A stretch of DNA of 39,617 bases from positions 1-39,617 of the forward strand of contig CAIJOK010000121.1 in the NCBI GenBank assembly GCA_903822205.1. Direction: 5' to 3'. Under the pieces are notes generated by a model that did no database searches, had not been told where the DNA came from, and saw only the letters and a program-made list of their open reading frames with translations. This DNA comes from an uncultured beta proteobacterium. GTDB lineage: Bacteria; Pseudomonadota; Gammaproteobacteria; Burkholderiales; Burkholderiaceae_C. The translations under genes were made by a program, and so were the position numbers. How positions within the stretch are numbered: the first letter of the stretch is position 1; each line of letters opens with the position of its first letter. Of this stretch, positions 10,212 through 18,909 are shown in pieces.

Positions 10212-10826
10212 GTGCAATCTTTATCAGTTCAATCCGTTCACCCTGCCCAGAGTGTATGGCCTGTGTCGGCCCGTCCGGCTGGGTCTGCCCAGCTTGGGAC
10301 GGGGGCCTCTGCGCATAATACCCTTGCGGGGGGCGACGCATCACCCTCAGACACGTCTCCTAGCGTGGTCAATCTGATTGGCCAGACCGGCCAATACGGC
10401 GCTGACGGCAGGATTAAAACAAGCCAGGCCGGTTTTTTGCCAGATGGCCAGGATGGCTCAAATGGCTCCGTTGTCTCCAACGGTCCTAACGGTTCGACCA
10501 CTCCCCACGACTGGACGATTCACCACGCCCCGTCCAAGAAGGTGCAAGATCCACCGCCCAAACCGCTGTACAAGATCTTGCTCGAACATATCAAATCCGT
10601 GTGGCTGGCCAGTACCGGTGCGATTCACATCCAAAATCCTGTTCTCGATCAAGCCAATACGGCGAATGCGAATGCGAATGCAAACGTCACGGCCACGCCC
10701 GGTGTTGCCTCTGACACGGCCTTGTCGTCTTCATCGACCGGTGTCACGCCGGTGGGTCAAACGCAAACCCTGGTGGGGGGGTCTTTGCCTCGCAATCGTT
10801 TGCATTCTGAACAAGTCACAAAATAA
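10212..10826 (+). CDS. Hypothetical low-complexity protein with a short conserved-looking core
   Basis: Function not recognised. The 204-residue product starts with GTG and is largely Ser/Thr/Gly/Asn-rich and disordered-looking (1-115 and 150-204). It has no signal peptide or membrane span. The exception is residues 116-140, PPPKPLYKILLEHIKSVW followed by LASTGAIHI, which looks like a structured, selected helix-forming core. A hexamer repeat at about 10665-10682 gives the ANANANAN run. The strongest Shine-Dalgarno, GGAGG at 10171-10175, is too far upstream for this GTG and sits inside a 15-codon frame (10158-10205). It is divergent from the methyltransferase gene across 93 bp. Confidence 0.55.
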   Translation: MQSLSVQSVHPAQSVWPVSARPAGSAQLGTGASAHNTLAGGDASPSDTSPSVVNLIGQTGQYGADGRIKTSQAGFLPDGQDGSNGSVVSNGPNGSTTPHDWTIHHAPSKKVQDPPPKPLYKILLEHIKSVWLASTGAIHIQNPVLDQANTANANANANVTATPGVASDTALSSSSTGVTPVGQTQTLVGGSLPRNRLHSEQVTK

Positions 10827-10956
10827 GCGCAGCCTTTTGGCCATTGTTTGGCAGTTAGACTGTAGGGAGCAGGGCCAATGGCCTTTGCTTTGTTCACCGA
10901 ACTCGCCAACTACAACCGACTGCAAAGATGCGCCACATGGCCATCACACTTGATTC

Positions 10957-12315
10957 ATGAATTTTTTTCAGCGCCTGTTGGCGGTCATTTTTTCCCGTAA
11001 ACCCCCGCAGTCCAACATCTTGGGGACCGCTTCCGGTCTTTCAGTCCCCACCGAGTCACCGCACCCTCCACCCGCATCAGCCATTCAGACCACACTGCCA
11101 ACCATCGGTGCGCGCTGTCCCATGATTTCAAATCAGGGCGAGATCATCGGGTTTGAATTTCGCATCGGCGAAGACGTACAACGGCGCATGAATCGCCGTG
11201 CCAACCATGCTGCGTGGACGGCCTATGCACATGCTGTGCTGTCATGCGCCCATTTGATCTCGCAAAGCGGGCGCGTGGGACTGGCCCGGTTGCCCGCCGT
11301 CTGTCTCGCTCATCTGCCCAGCCACCAGTCTGTCACAGGTGTCTGGATCGCAGTCGATCAGACCGACGACGTAGCGTCTGACCCCGCCTTGGTGCAAACC
11401 GTCACAGAGGCCCTACAGCAGCTTCGCACCCAAGGTGCCAAAGTCTCGTGGGATGCGAAGCTGGTCTTGGCCCTTACCCCTGACTTTGTCTGGGTGCGCC
11501 AAGACGGCCAGTCCATGCCAGTCGTATTGGCATCGCTAAAGTCGCGCCCAGCAACACTGCTGAAACTGCCCGACATCATCACCGACATCGCCACGTTTGA
11601 AGACCTTGAACAGGCGCTGCATGATGGCATCAGTTACGTTTGCGGCGGCGTGGCCCTGACGGGCATGTTTGACGACTCCAAAAACGTTTTGCCGGTTTCA
11701 CCCGAAGTGGGTCGCATCGGTCATTTGCTCAAGCTGCTGTCCACAGGCGCTGACACCAGCGTCATCGTGACCGGCATCAAGAGCGATGTTGGCCTGTCCT
11801 ACCGCTTGTTGCAGCGCATCAACAGTGCCAATTTCGCCCACCTGAATGCCGGTGCCAGCATTGACCAGGCGGTCATGATGCTGGGCCGCAGTGAACTTTA
11901 TCGCTGGCTGTCGCTCATGCTTTTTCATTTTGCCGGTAAACGCAAAGTGTCCAGCTCACTGCAAGAGGTGGCGCTGTGGCGTGCCCGTTTGTTGGAACTT
12001 TTGGCCATAGACCGCCAAGAGCCTGCACCCGCGCAGTTATTCACCCTGGGCATGGCATCCATGATGAGTCCCATCCTCAAAATCAGCATGGCTGACGTGT
12101 TGTCGATCTTGCATTTACACCCGTCTGCCGAACAAGCCTTGCTGGGTCACAGCGGGCCTTGGTACGAGTATCTGCAACTTGTGTCACTCATTGAGGCGCA
12201 AAGCCTGACCGATACCAGCCCTGTTGCCGAATCTTTTGGCGGCATAGCGCACATCGTTGCGTCAGCCGACCAGGCCTGGGATTGGGCTAGGTCGGCCATG
12301 GACACCAGCAAATAA
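10957..12315 (+). CDS. EAL-HDOD (YuxH-type) signalling protein
   Basis: A 452-residue cytoplasmic protein. Residues about 50-240 look like a degenerate EAL domain: GFEFRI at the position of the EAL family's opening strand, and the LKLPDIITDIATFEDLEQAL stretch followed by GISYVCGGVALTG, resembling the last EAL strands. Catalytic EAL and metal residues are missing. Residues about 245-430 resemble an HDOD domain: LLKLLS, VGLSYRLLQRINSANF, IDQAVMMLGRSELYRWLSLML. Proteins of this architecture act as non-enzymatic signalling scaffolds in motility or biofilm control. The N-terminal 40 residues are Pro/Ser-rich. The next plus-strand gene, cysM, is 470 bp away. Confidence 0.8.
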   Translation: MNFFQRLLAVIFSRKPPQSNILGTASGLSVPTESPHPPPASAIQTTLPTIGARCPMISNQGEIIGFEFRIGEDVQRRMNRRANHAAWTAYAHAVLSCAHLISQSGRVGLARLPAVCLAHLPSHQSVTGVWIAVDQTDDVASDPALVQTVTEALQQLRTQGAKVSWDAKLVLALTPDFVWVRQDGQSMPVVLASLKSRPATLLKLPDIITDIATFEDLEQALHDGISYVCGGVALTGMFDDSKNVLPVSPEVGRIGHLLKLLSTGADTSVIVTGIKSDVGLSYRLLQRINSANFAHLNAGASIDQAVMMLGRSELYRWLSLMLFHFAGKRKVSSSLQEVALWRARLLELLAIDRQEPAPAQLFTLGMASMMSPILKISMADVLSILHLHPSAEQALLGHSGPWYEYLQLVSLIEAQSLTDTSPVAESFGGIAHIVASADQAWDWARSAMDTSK

Positions 12316-12379
12316 CGATGACCTGTCGTGGGTGGGGACGACGGGGGGGGATCCGCAGCCTTCAATCCTCAATCTTTGG

Positions 12380-12628
12380 TCAGTCTTTGGTCTTAAGCTT
12401 GGCATCGTTGGCCACGATGAACGCCTTGATTTGCTCCGACATGTCCATCAGCTTGAGCCACTGCTCTTTGTACAAAGTGACCGGAAAGCGGCCCATGCCG
12501 TAAACCGAGAGTGCGCCTTTGTCGCTGACTTTCATGGTAGTGCCGACGGTGGTTCCTTTTTTAAGGGCGGCGTTTTCGGAACGCAGCTTTTCAAGTTCAG
12601 CTTGCAGGTCTTGTTCTGATGCAGACAT
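12380..12628 (-). CDS. Small coiled-coil protein of unknown function
   Basis: An 82-residue soluble protein. Residues 4-24 form a short charged coiled coil (EQDLQAELEKLRSENAALKK). The rest, from MKVSDKGALSVYG through RFPVTLYKEQW and KLMDMSEQIKAF, reads as a compact conserved-type domain that I have no function for. Shine-Dalgarno AGGAGA lies just upstream of the ATG at 12628. The gene faces the EAL-HDOD gene across 64 bp. Its leader contains a strong hairpin with a T-run. Confidence 0.75.
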   Translation of the reverse strand: MSASEQDLQAELEKLRSENAALKKGTTVGTTMKVSDKGALSVYGMGRFPVTLYKEQWLKLMDMSEQIKAFIVANDAKLKTKD

Positions 12629-12651
12629 GGTGTTGTCTCCTGGTGGGTGTG

Positions 12652-12687
12652 GTAAAAAACAGGGGGATCGCTAGGTACAGCGATCCC
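12652..12687 (-). terminator. Rho-independent terminator-like hairpin in the leader of the small coiled-coil gene
   Basis: Perfect 9-bp stem GGGATCGCT (12664-12672) and AGCGATCCC (12679-12687) with a 6-nt loop. On the minus strand it is followed by CCTG and then TTTTTT. It points toward the gene starting at 12628, so it either stops antisense transcription from the cysM side or acts as an attenuator. Confidence 0.6.
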
Positions 12688-12784
12688 GAGTTTAGAGGAC
12701 TTGTTCCAGACCGCTCACTGGTTTTGGGTTGGCCGTCCGTCCAACAGCATTAAAACAGCCGTAATTTGTGGCACAGTACACGGT

Positions 12785-13687
12785 ATGTCATACCCCACAC
12801 TTGAAGACGCGATAGGTCATACGCCTTTGGTGCGCTTGCAGCGCATCGGTGCAGACGGCCATGCCGCAAATCACAACGTCCTGCTTGGCAAACTGGAGGG
12901 CAACAATCCTGCCGGTTCAGTCAAAGATCGACCTGCCTTGTCCATGATCGCCCGTGCGCAAGAACGCGGAGACATCCAGCCCGGCGACACCTTGATCGAG
13001 GCCACATCGGGCAACACCGGCATCGCGCTGGCCATGGCTGCGGCCATCAAGGGCTATCGCCTGATTTTGATCATGCCCGAGGATCTATCGCTTGAACGCA
13101 TTCAAGCCATGAAGGCTTTTGGGGCCGAGTTGATGCTTACCCCCAAAAGTGGCGGCATGGAGTACGCACGCGACCTGGCCTGCCAAATGCAGCAAGAGGG
13201 CCGTGGGCATGTGCTGGACCAGTTTGCCAACCCCGACAACCCCCGCATTCACTTTGAAACCACAGGCCCCGAGATTTGGGCCGACACCCAAGGCCGCGTC
13301 ACGCATTTTGTCAGTGCCATGGGCACGACCGGCACCATCACAGGCGTGGGACAGTTCTTAAAAAAAATGAACCCCGCCATCCGGGTGATCGGTGTTCAAC
13401 CCTGTGAAGGCGCACGCATTCCGGGCATTCGCAAATGGCCTGCGGCGTATGTACCTGCCATTTACAACTCCGCCTGTGTGGATGATCTGAGACACGTCAG
13501 CCAGCCTGACGCGGAGGCCATGTGCCGCAGATTGGCACGTGAAGAAGGCATTTTTGCTGGCATATCCTCAGGCGGAGCGTGCCATGTAGCGCTCCAGGTG
13601 GCCCAATCAAGCGACCACGCGACCATCGTCTTTATCGTCTGTGACAGAGGCGATCGCTATCTGTCCACAGGCGTTTTTTCAGCCTAA
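12785..13687 (+). CDS. cysM: Cysteine synthase B (O-acetylserine sulfhydrylase)
   Basis: PLP enzyme making cysteine from O-acetylserine and a sulfur donor (thiosulfate or sulfide). Seen: EGNNPAGSVKDRP with the PLP lysine K47, TSGNTG (74-79), GTTGTITG (180-187), and SSGGA (261-265). The N-terminus YPTLEDAIGHTPLVRLQ and the MEYARDLA region fit CysM rather than CysK. The ATG at 12785 gives 300 residues, the normal length; the open frame extends 28 codons upstream but without family similarity. A TusA-like sulfur carrier gene follows 30 bp downstream, so the pair may form a sulfur-handling operon. Confidence 0.94.
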   Translation: MSYPTLEDAIGHTPLVRLQRIGADGHAANHNVLLGKLEGNNPAGSVKDRPALSMIARAQERGDIQPGDTLIEATSGNTGIALAMAAAIKGYRLILIMPEDLSLERIQAMKAFGAELMLTPKSGGMEYARDLACQMQQEGRGHVLDQFANPDNPRIHFETTGPEIWADTQGRVTHFVSAMGTTGTITGVGQFLKKMNPAIRVIGVQPCEGARIPGIRKWPAAYVPAIYNSACVDDLRHVSQPDAEAMCRRLAREEGIFAGISSGGACHVALQVAQSSDHATIVFIVCDRGDRYLSTGVFSA

Positions 13688-13717
13688 TGCCTACCATCCT
13701 TCATTGACTCAAACCCC

Positions 13718-13945
13718 ATGCAAATCGACAAAGACCTAGACACTCGGGGGCTGCATTGCCCCTTGCCCATCCTCAAAGCCAAAAGAGCACTGGCATCCAT
13801 GAACAGCGGCCAAACCCTGCGTGTGATCTCGACAGACGCAGGATCGCCACGTGACTTTCAGGCTTTTGCCAAACAAACCGGCAATGAACTGATGAAACAA
13901 GAGACCCTGGGAACGGACTTTATTCACGTCTTGCGCAGGCGATAA
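13718..13945 (+). CDS. tusA: TusA/SirA-family sulfur carrier protein
   Basis: A 75-residue protein with the family's CPxP motif (C14 to P17, in LDTRGLHCPLPILKAKRAL). The cysteine carries persulfide sulfur in sulfur relay reactions such as tRNA thiolation or molybdenum cofactor synthesis. The C-terminal part (DAGSPRDFQAFAKQTGNEL) also matches. Placement right after cysM suggests a shared role in sulfur metabolism. The gene symbol is a family-level assignment: several TusA paralogues can occur in one genome. Confidence 0.88.
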   Translation: MQIDKDLDTRGLHCPLPILKAKRALASMNSGQTLRVISTDAGSPRDFQAFAKQTGNELMKQETLGTDFIHVLRRR

Positions 13946-14449
13946 AGGCTGGCACTTGGCAGGGATGTCAAACATGTATCCTGTACGGCAAATCAGGGTC
14001 ACAACACAGGGCTGTTGTGCGTCGGCCCCGTTTGCGTTAAGTCTTGCAGACCAACCTAAGCAAGCAAAGACTGCGCCTGTACCCGTAGGTGCACAAAGAT
14101 GAAACTGTGATGGAACTCACGAATTCAGGAGTATGTTATGATTCTTTTAAAATATATTTCATATAATATATTTATCTAAAGCAAACCATTCTCTTATGCG
14201 ACGTTCTTTCCATCTTCCCTCTTGTGCCCGGCAGTTTACCCATCCTATTGAACCAGTAGCAGGTCAGGCGACCAATACATCAAGCTCAACCATGGATTGG
14301 CGGAACTTATTTTTGCTTTGTCAGTGCCAAAATCTATATTTGGACTTGTACCGCAATATGAGACACCACATGAAATTATCCATTCAGTTTTTTTATTTAC
14401 TTTTTCCTCAAAAATTTGGGTGGATAAAAAAGCACCAACGTGCTGCAAA
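13946..14449 (+). promoter_or_regulatory. AT-rich region upstream of the exopolysaccharide locus
   Basis: A 504-bp stretch without a convincing gene. Composition changes from GC-rich to strongly AT-rich around 14130-14180. TATAAT at 14162-14167 is a good -10 candidate, but its -35 is weak. No known c-di-GMP riboswitch core was recognised. An 85-codon frame (14196-14453) overlaps the next ATG by 4 bp (ATGA) and could be a leader, but it has no family similarity and no clear ribosome site, so it is not called. Confidence 0.4.
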
Positions 14450-16720
14450 ATGATTTCAAGCAGACAACCCAAGACATTTCGGATCGCTATTCTGACGATT
14501 TTATTGGCGCTTACCGGTCTATCGGCAGAATCAAAACGGCATCCATCAGTTCCAAAGAACGAGAAGAAATCTGAAGCGCTCATCAAGCTGACTGCCAATC
14601 CGTCTTCATTAACGGCGGTTTTCGAACATCTCGCTAAAAATACCATCGTCGCTCGCTCAGTGACCATGACTGAACTGGGCGTGGGTTCGTCGCTGGTGAT
14701 GGGCGGTGTCAAGACACAGAGCAGCATTTACTGGCCAGTTCCTGCTGATGTGCCGCTGCAGGATGCTGAGATCACCTTCAACGCGGTGTACGAGCGCGCA
14801 GACCAGGGCCGCACCACCTTGCTACTGTCGATTGACGGCACACCCGCTCTTGCTCGAGGCGTTGCCTTGGAACGCGGTAATGCCGATTTGGTGGTGGCCG
14901 TGCCTCGCGTCGCACAGTCTTTTGGCTATGTTCATCTGGGTATTGACTGGAACACCGTCATTGCAGCCAAGGAAACGGATTCATCGTGTACCGATATGCG
15001 CTCCATGGGTAATTATTTGCGTGTGATGCCAACAAGTCGTCTGACGTATCGGTTCGATTCGGCACAAATCACCAACGTGTCTTCTGCCTGGACATCGTTG
15101 CCACCTGCACCTGTGGTTTTGGTGTCCAACAACAAGTTGAGCGCTGATGCCTTTGAATCTGCCTGGCGCATAGGCCTAACCATGGAAAGATCGGGTAAAC
15201 GCCCCAAAGTGGTCACTTTGCCGCAGGCAGGACACGAGGTGGACACCCACTTGGTATTCGTGCCCGATGTTCTCAAAAAAATCCCGTCTTTTGCAGCGTT
15301 GGCGAGAGGAGATCGGCACGTTTTAAGTCATGCCGCAGAAGCAGGTGCATGGTTTGTTCTGAGCCAACTGGGTGAGGCTCATGCGGATGTGGTGATTGCT
15401 GACCGCGCTATGGTGAGTGCCTTGTCTGCCAACCTGGATGCACTCGGTACTCAGATCAAGGAATACCTGCCAGAAACGTTTGAAAGCTTTGTGCAATTGC
15501 GACATCAGCGTCTTGACGGTTTGACAGCACAGACTGCGACAGGTAACTTTCGCCTGGTGCAGTCTCTTGGTGGCGTGACATTGGTGGTGGCACCGGATGC
15601 CGGCGGCAAGTTCGCAGGATTGTTGGGTACGCAGTGGCGAAGCGCAAGTACGTCCAGCGATTTGCTTGTCAGTACAGCCAATTTGCCATTGCCAGATACC
15701 AACAAGGTGTTGCTCAAATCTCTGCAAGGGGGCAACAGCAATCTGAGAGCGACAGACAACGGTGAATGGGCTTCCCAGTTCCAGATAGATGCCGATATTT
15801 TCAATGGCAAATTCCCAAGCGAATTGGTCATGGATTTTTCAGCTTCACCCAGTTCGCGCGGTGTGACACCAGTGGTTTCCGTATTCTTGAACGATGTGCT
15901 TTTGGCATCCAAACGACTTAAGGCCAATGGTGAACGGGAGCGAGTGACCGCCACCATTCCAGACTATTCATTGGGCTTGGGCAATGTCGTGAAGGTTGTG
16001 TTGATGCGTCCACCTGAGGGTGCTAACTGCCGTGAGAGCCAGGTTGTATTTCCATTTTCAGTCTTGCCAAGCAGCCACCTTGTATTGGATGCTGAAAGTT
16101 CGAATACTGACTTTAGGGGCATGGCTTCTCGTCTCACACAAGGTGGTGATGTTCTTGTGCCAAGCGCGTATCTCACCGATGCACAACGAAGTTTGAGTCG
16201 GCTGATTCGCATCAGTGCGGCAGCGGGTGTATCGCCCGCCAAAGCAAAATTGGTGACCGTCACGAAAGACCAAAAAGGCGAACCTCATTCATCTTTTTTG
16301 GCGCTTGATGTTGGTTTGGTTGTCAATGCACCGACTTCCTTGGTTGATAAAGGGCATCTTGTCATCAAAGATGAAAAAGATCAAAAACTGTTGGACATTG
16401 CTGGTCTGACCTGTATTGGCATTGCGTCGATTGAGCGCGTGAATGACGTGCGTGGGATCGTCTATCAAACCGTGGCCGACGATTTGGAGCATTACGACAT
16501 ACCCTTTCGGCTTAAAAATGGCAACTTTGCCATCATCCGGCGGGAAGGTCAGGTGACAGAATTTGACACACTAGGTAATCTGGATCGCCAGATACTTGAA
16601 CACGTCAATGATTCCAGGCTTATGCGCTATATCGGGTGGATTCTCGTTGGCGTGTTGATCGTGGGGTTTGTGGTACTGCTTTATGCCGCCAACCGCTATC
16701 GTGGACGCAAAAGTGGCTAA
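14450..16720 (+). CDS. BcsB-like periplasmic exopolysaccharide synthase subunit
   Basis: Resembles BcsB, the periplasmic, inner-membrane-anchored partner of cellulose synthase. With the ATG at 14450 the product has 756 residues (BcsB about 700-800). A signal peptide is visible at about 10-28 (RIAILTILLALTGLSAE), and a single C-terminal membrane span at about 725-745 (IGWILVGVLIVGFVVLLYA) ends in a basic tail. In between, two repeats of carbohydrate-binding-like and flavodoxin-like modules fit: SVTMTELGVGSSLVMG near the start, the SSCTDMRS cysteine block, and PVVLVSNN. The frame continues 51 codons upstream without similarity. The NfrB-type synthase starts 23 bp downstream, so I infer it replaces the catalytic BcsA partner here. 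Overall similarity to BcsB is at the architecture level; substrate unknown. Confidence 0.75.
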   Translation: MISSRQPKTFRIAILTILLALTGLSAESKRHPSVPKNEKKSEALIKLTANPSSLTAVFEHLAKNTIVARSVTMTELGVGSSLVMGGVKTQSSIYWPVPADVPLQDAEITFNAVYERADQGRTTLLLSIDGTPALARGVALERGNADLVVAVPRVAQSFGYVHLGIDWNTVIAAKETDSSCTDMRSMGNYLRVMPTSRLTYRFDSAQITNVSSAWTSLPPAPVVLVSNNKLSADAFESAWRIGLTMERSGKRPKVVTLPQAGHEVDTHLVFVPDVLKKIPSFAALARGDRHVLSHAAEAGAWFVLSQLGEAHADVVIADRAMVSALSANLDALGTQIKEYLPETFESFVQLRHQRLDGLTAQTATGNFRLVQSLGGVTLVVAPDAGGKFAGLLGTQWRSASTSSDLLVSTANLPLPDTNKVLLKSLQGGNSNLRATDNGEWASQFQIDADIFNGKFPSELVMDFSASPSSRGVTPVVSVFLNDVLLASKRLKANGERERVTATIPDYSLGLGNVVKVVLMRPPEGANCRESQVVFPFSVLPSSHLVLDAESSNTDFRGMASRLTQGGDVLVPSAYLTDAQRSLSRLIRISAAAGVSPAKAKLVTVTKDQKGEPHSSFLALDVGLVVNAPTSLVDKGHLVIKDEKDQKLLDIAGLTCIGIASIERVNDVRGIVYQTVADDLEHYDIPFRLKNGNFAIIRREGQVTEFDTLGNLDRQILEHVNDSRLMRYIGWILVGVLIVGFVVLLYAANRYRGRKSG

Positions 16721-16743
16721 CATTCGGTGACACCTAACTGAAC

Positions 16744-18909
16744 ATGTTTGCCACCTCTTGGACCTACTTGGCTGCAGACTATTACGCTGGTTTGGAGGTT
16801 GTTGCGATGGTCGTTGCGATCTTGATCATTTTGTCAGCGCTTGACGACTTGATCATTGATGTCTGGTACTGGATTATTAAGATAAAGCGACATTTTTCCA
16901 AACAGATTCGCTCTTACACACCCCTCACGCCAGAGCAGTTATGTCAGAAACAAGAGCAAGCTATTGCAATCATGGTGCCGGCCTGGATGGAATACGACGT
17001 GATTGCTGCCATGATTGAAAACATGGTAACGGTTCTCACTTACAAGAACTATGTGATTTTTGTGGGCACTTACGTCAACGATGCCGCAACGATCAAGGAG
17101 GTTGAAAGGATGCGCCGACGCTACAAGCAGTTACGGAGGGTTGAAGTTCCCAACCCTGGTCCAACCTGTAAGGCAGATTGCCTGAACTGGATTGTGCAGG
17201 CCATTTTTTTGCATGAACAAACCATGGGAATTGAGTTTTCCGGAGTGATTCTCCATGACAGTGAAGACGTACTTCACCCACTTGAACTCAAGTTTTTCAA
17301 CTACCTTCTGCCTCGCAAGGACATGATTCAACTGCCGGTTTTGTCGCTGGAACGCAAATGGTATGAACTGGTTGCAGGAACCTACATGGATGAATTTGCA
17401 GAGTCTCACGGCAAAGACATGACCGTACGCGAAAGAGTCTGTGGTGTGGTGCCCTCTGCAGGTGTGGGCACCTGCTTTTCAAGACGTGCCTTGCTGGCCT
17501 TGAATGCTGAATCCATGAATCAGCCATTCAATACCCGAAGCCTGACAGAAGATTACGACATTGGTAACCGTCTTGCCCACATGGACATGCGTTCTATTTT
17601 TGCTGTGTTTCAGGTGCAGTTTGATGTCAAACGCGAAAACTGGTTTGGTTCAAAACAAAACAATCCGATCACGATCAACATGCCACTGTGTGTGCGCGAG
17701 TATTTCCCTGATACTTTTCGCACAGCCTATCGGCAAAAAGCGCGTTGGACCCTTGGCATTGGTTTGCAAAGCTGGGATCAGCTTGAGTTCAGGGGTACGT
17801 TGGCGGCCAAGAATTTTTTGCTCAGAGATCGAAAAGGTGTACTGACCTCTTTGATCAGCATATTTGCTTATTTGTTACTGATTCAATTTTTGCTGTTTCA
17901 GATGGCCGCTTATGCTGGGCTATGGACCTTGTATTACCCTCCCTTGTTTTCCGTGGATGGCTGGTGGCCTTATGCCTTGGTATTTAATGTGTTTGCCTTG
18001 ATCAGTCGCGTTGGGCACAGGGCTTATTTTGTGACTGTGTTTTACGGTTGGCGGCATGGCTTGATGTCCATTCCTCGAATGATCATCAGCAACTTTGTGA
18101 ACTTTATGGCCGTCTCACGCGCCTGGAAACTGTACTTAAGCTATTTGTTTGCTGGCAAACCCATGGTGTGGGACAAAACCATGCATGATTTTCCCTCTGC
18201 AGAGGCACTGGTGGTACAAAAACAGCGCATTGGCGATTTGCTCCAATCCTGGCAAGCAGTGGACCAGGTCAGGCTCAGCAGCGCGCTTGAGGAACAGATG
18301 CACCTGAAAATTCCTTTGGGCCGTGTGCTCATTTCAAAAGGCTGGTTGGACGATGAGACATTGGCCGAGGCCATTGCCTTTCAATCTGATCTGGCCAGAG
18401 CAGTACTGCGCGCAGAGACAGTGATCCAATACGCAGCATCACTTCCCTTTGAACTTTGCTCACAATGCAGGGCAATTTATCTGGGCAACAATGATCAGGG
18501 CAAACCCATGTTGGGTGTTACCAGCCCCTTGGCCCCCGAGTCACTGAACCAAATCAACCACTTACTGGGGTCTTCTCCATTGCAATACATTGTTCGCGAA
18601 AGTGAGATAGACGCTGCCCTTTTGTTACTGAGCAAAGAATCAGGCCCGCTGAGTACCAAGGTTGCCGCCCCACCAAAAACGCCTTTGTTGGGTGATTTGT
18701 TAATTGAGCGTGGTCTCATTGACCATCAAGTATTTGAGGATGCCCTGGAGAAGTATCAACCACAGCACCACGGGCGCATTGGTGACTATCTTGTCAATGA
18801 GGGAATTATTGACAGAGATGCCATTGAACAAGTTGTTTTACTTCAGCGAAAGCAACAATTCGGTACTCTGTCAGAATGTACCGACAATTTGGAATTGCAG
18901 GCGGCATGA
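16744..18909 (+). CDS. nfrB: NfrB-type c-di-GMP-regulated glycosyltransferase (exopolysaccharide synthase)
   Basis: Inner-membrane family 2 glycosyltransferase resembling E. coli NfrB, which makes a ManNAc-containing exopolysaccharide used as the phage N4 receptor. Seen in 721 residues: N-terminal membrane span (about 13-37); cytoplasmic catalytic domain with HDSED (171-175), TED (268-270) and QxxRW (331-335); further spans at about 365-460; then a cytoplasmic tail. The tail holds MshEN motifs, the nucleotide-binding module that binds c-di-GMP: a first pair at 495-518 and 524-547 followed by a GspE_N-like segment to about 635, and a second pair at about 648-701. Motif glycine 10 of the first block is replaced by Gln. 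I infer c-di-GMP switches polymer synthesis on. Its stop overlaps the nfrA start by 4 bp. Confidence 0.9.
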   Translation: MFATSWTYLAADYYAGLEVVAMVVAILIILSALDDLIIDVWYWIIKIKRHFSKQIRSYTPLTPEQLCQKQEQAIAIMVPAWMEYDVIAAMIENMVTVLTYKNYVIFVGTYVNDAATIKEVERMRRRYKQLRRVEVPNPGPTCKADCLNWIVQAIFLHEQTMGIEFSGVILHDSEDVLHPLELKFFNYLLPRKDMIQLPVLSLERKWYELVAGTYMDEFAESHGKDMTVRERVCGVVPSAGVGTCFSRRALLALNAESMNQPFNTRSLTEDYDIGNRLAHMDMRSIFAVFQVQFDVKRENWFGSKQNNPITINMPLCVREYFPDTFRTAYRQKARWTLGIGLQSWDQLEFRGTLAAKNFLLRDRKGVLTSLISIFAYLLLIQFLLFQMAAYAGLWTLYYPPLFSVDGWWPYALVFNVFALISRVGHRAYFVTVFYGWRHGLMSIPRMIISNFVNFMAVSRAWKLYLSYLFAGKPMVWDKTMHDFPSAEALVVQKQRIGDLLQSWQAVDQVRLSSALEEQMHLKIPLGRVLISKGWLDDETLAEAIAFQSDLARAVLRAETVIQYAASLPFELCSQCRAIYLGNNDQGKPMLGVTSPLAPESLNQINHLLGSSPLQYIVRESEIDAALLLLSKESGPLSTKVAAPPKTPLLGDLLIERGLIDHQVFEDALEKYQPQHHGRIGDYLVNEGIIDRDAIEQVVLLQRKQQFGTLSECTDNLELQAA

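Noticed and set aside
10378-10953. 191-codon frame overlapping the hypothetical gene at 10212
   Set aside because: Its composition is Arg/Pro-rich as in shadow frames; the 10212 frame contains the structured core and is preferred.
13946-14449. c-di-GMP riboswitch controlling the exopolysaccharide locus
   Set aside because: I searched the leader by eye for the conserved GEMM-type core and did not find it.
14196-14453. 85-codon frame upstream of the BcsB-like gene
   Set aside because: No ribosome site or similarity; the 4-bp overlap with the next ATG could be chance. It is mentioned as a possible leader only.
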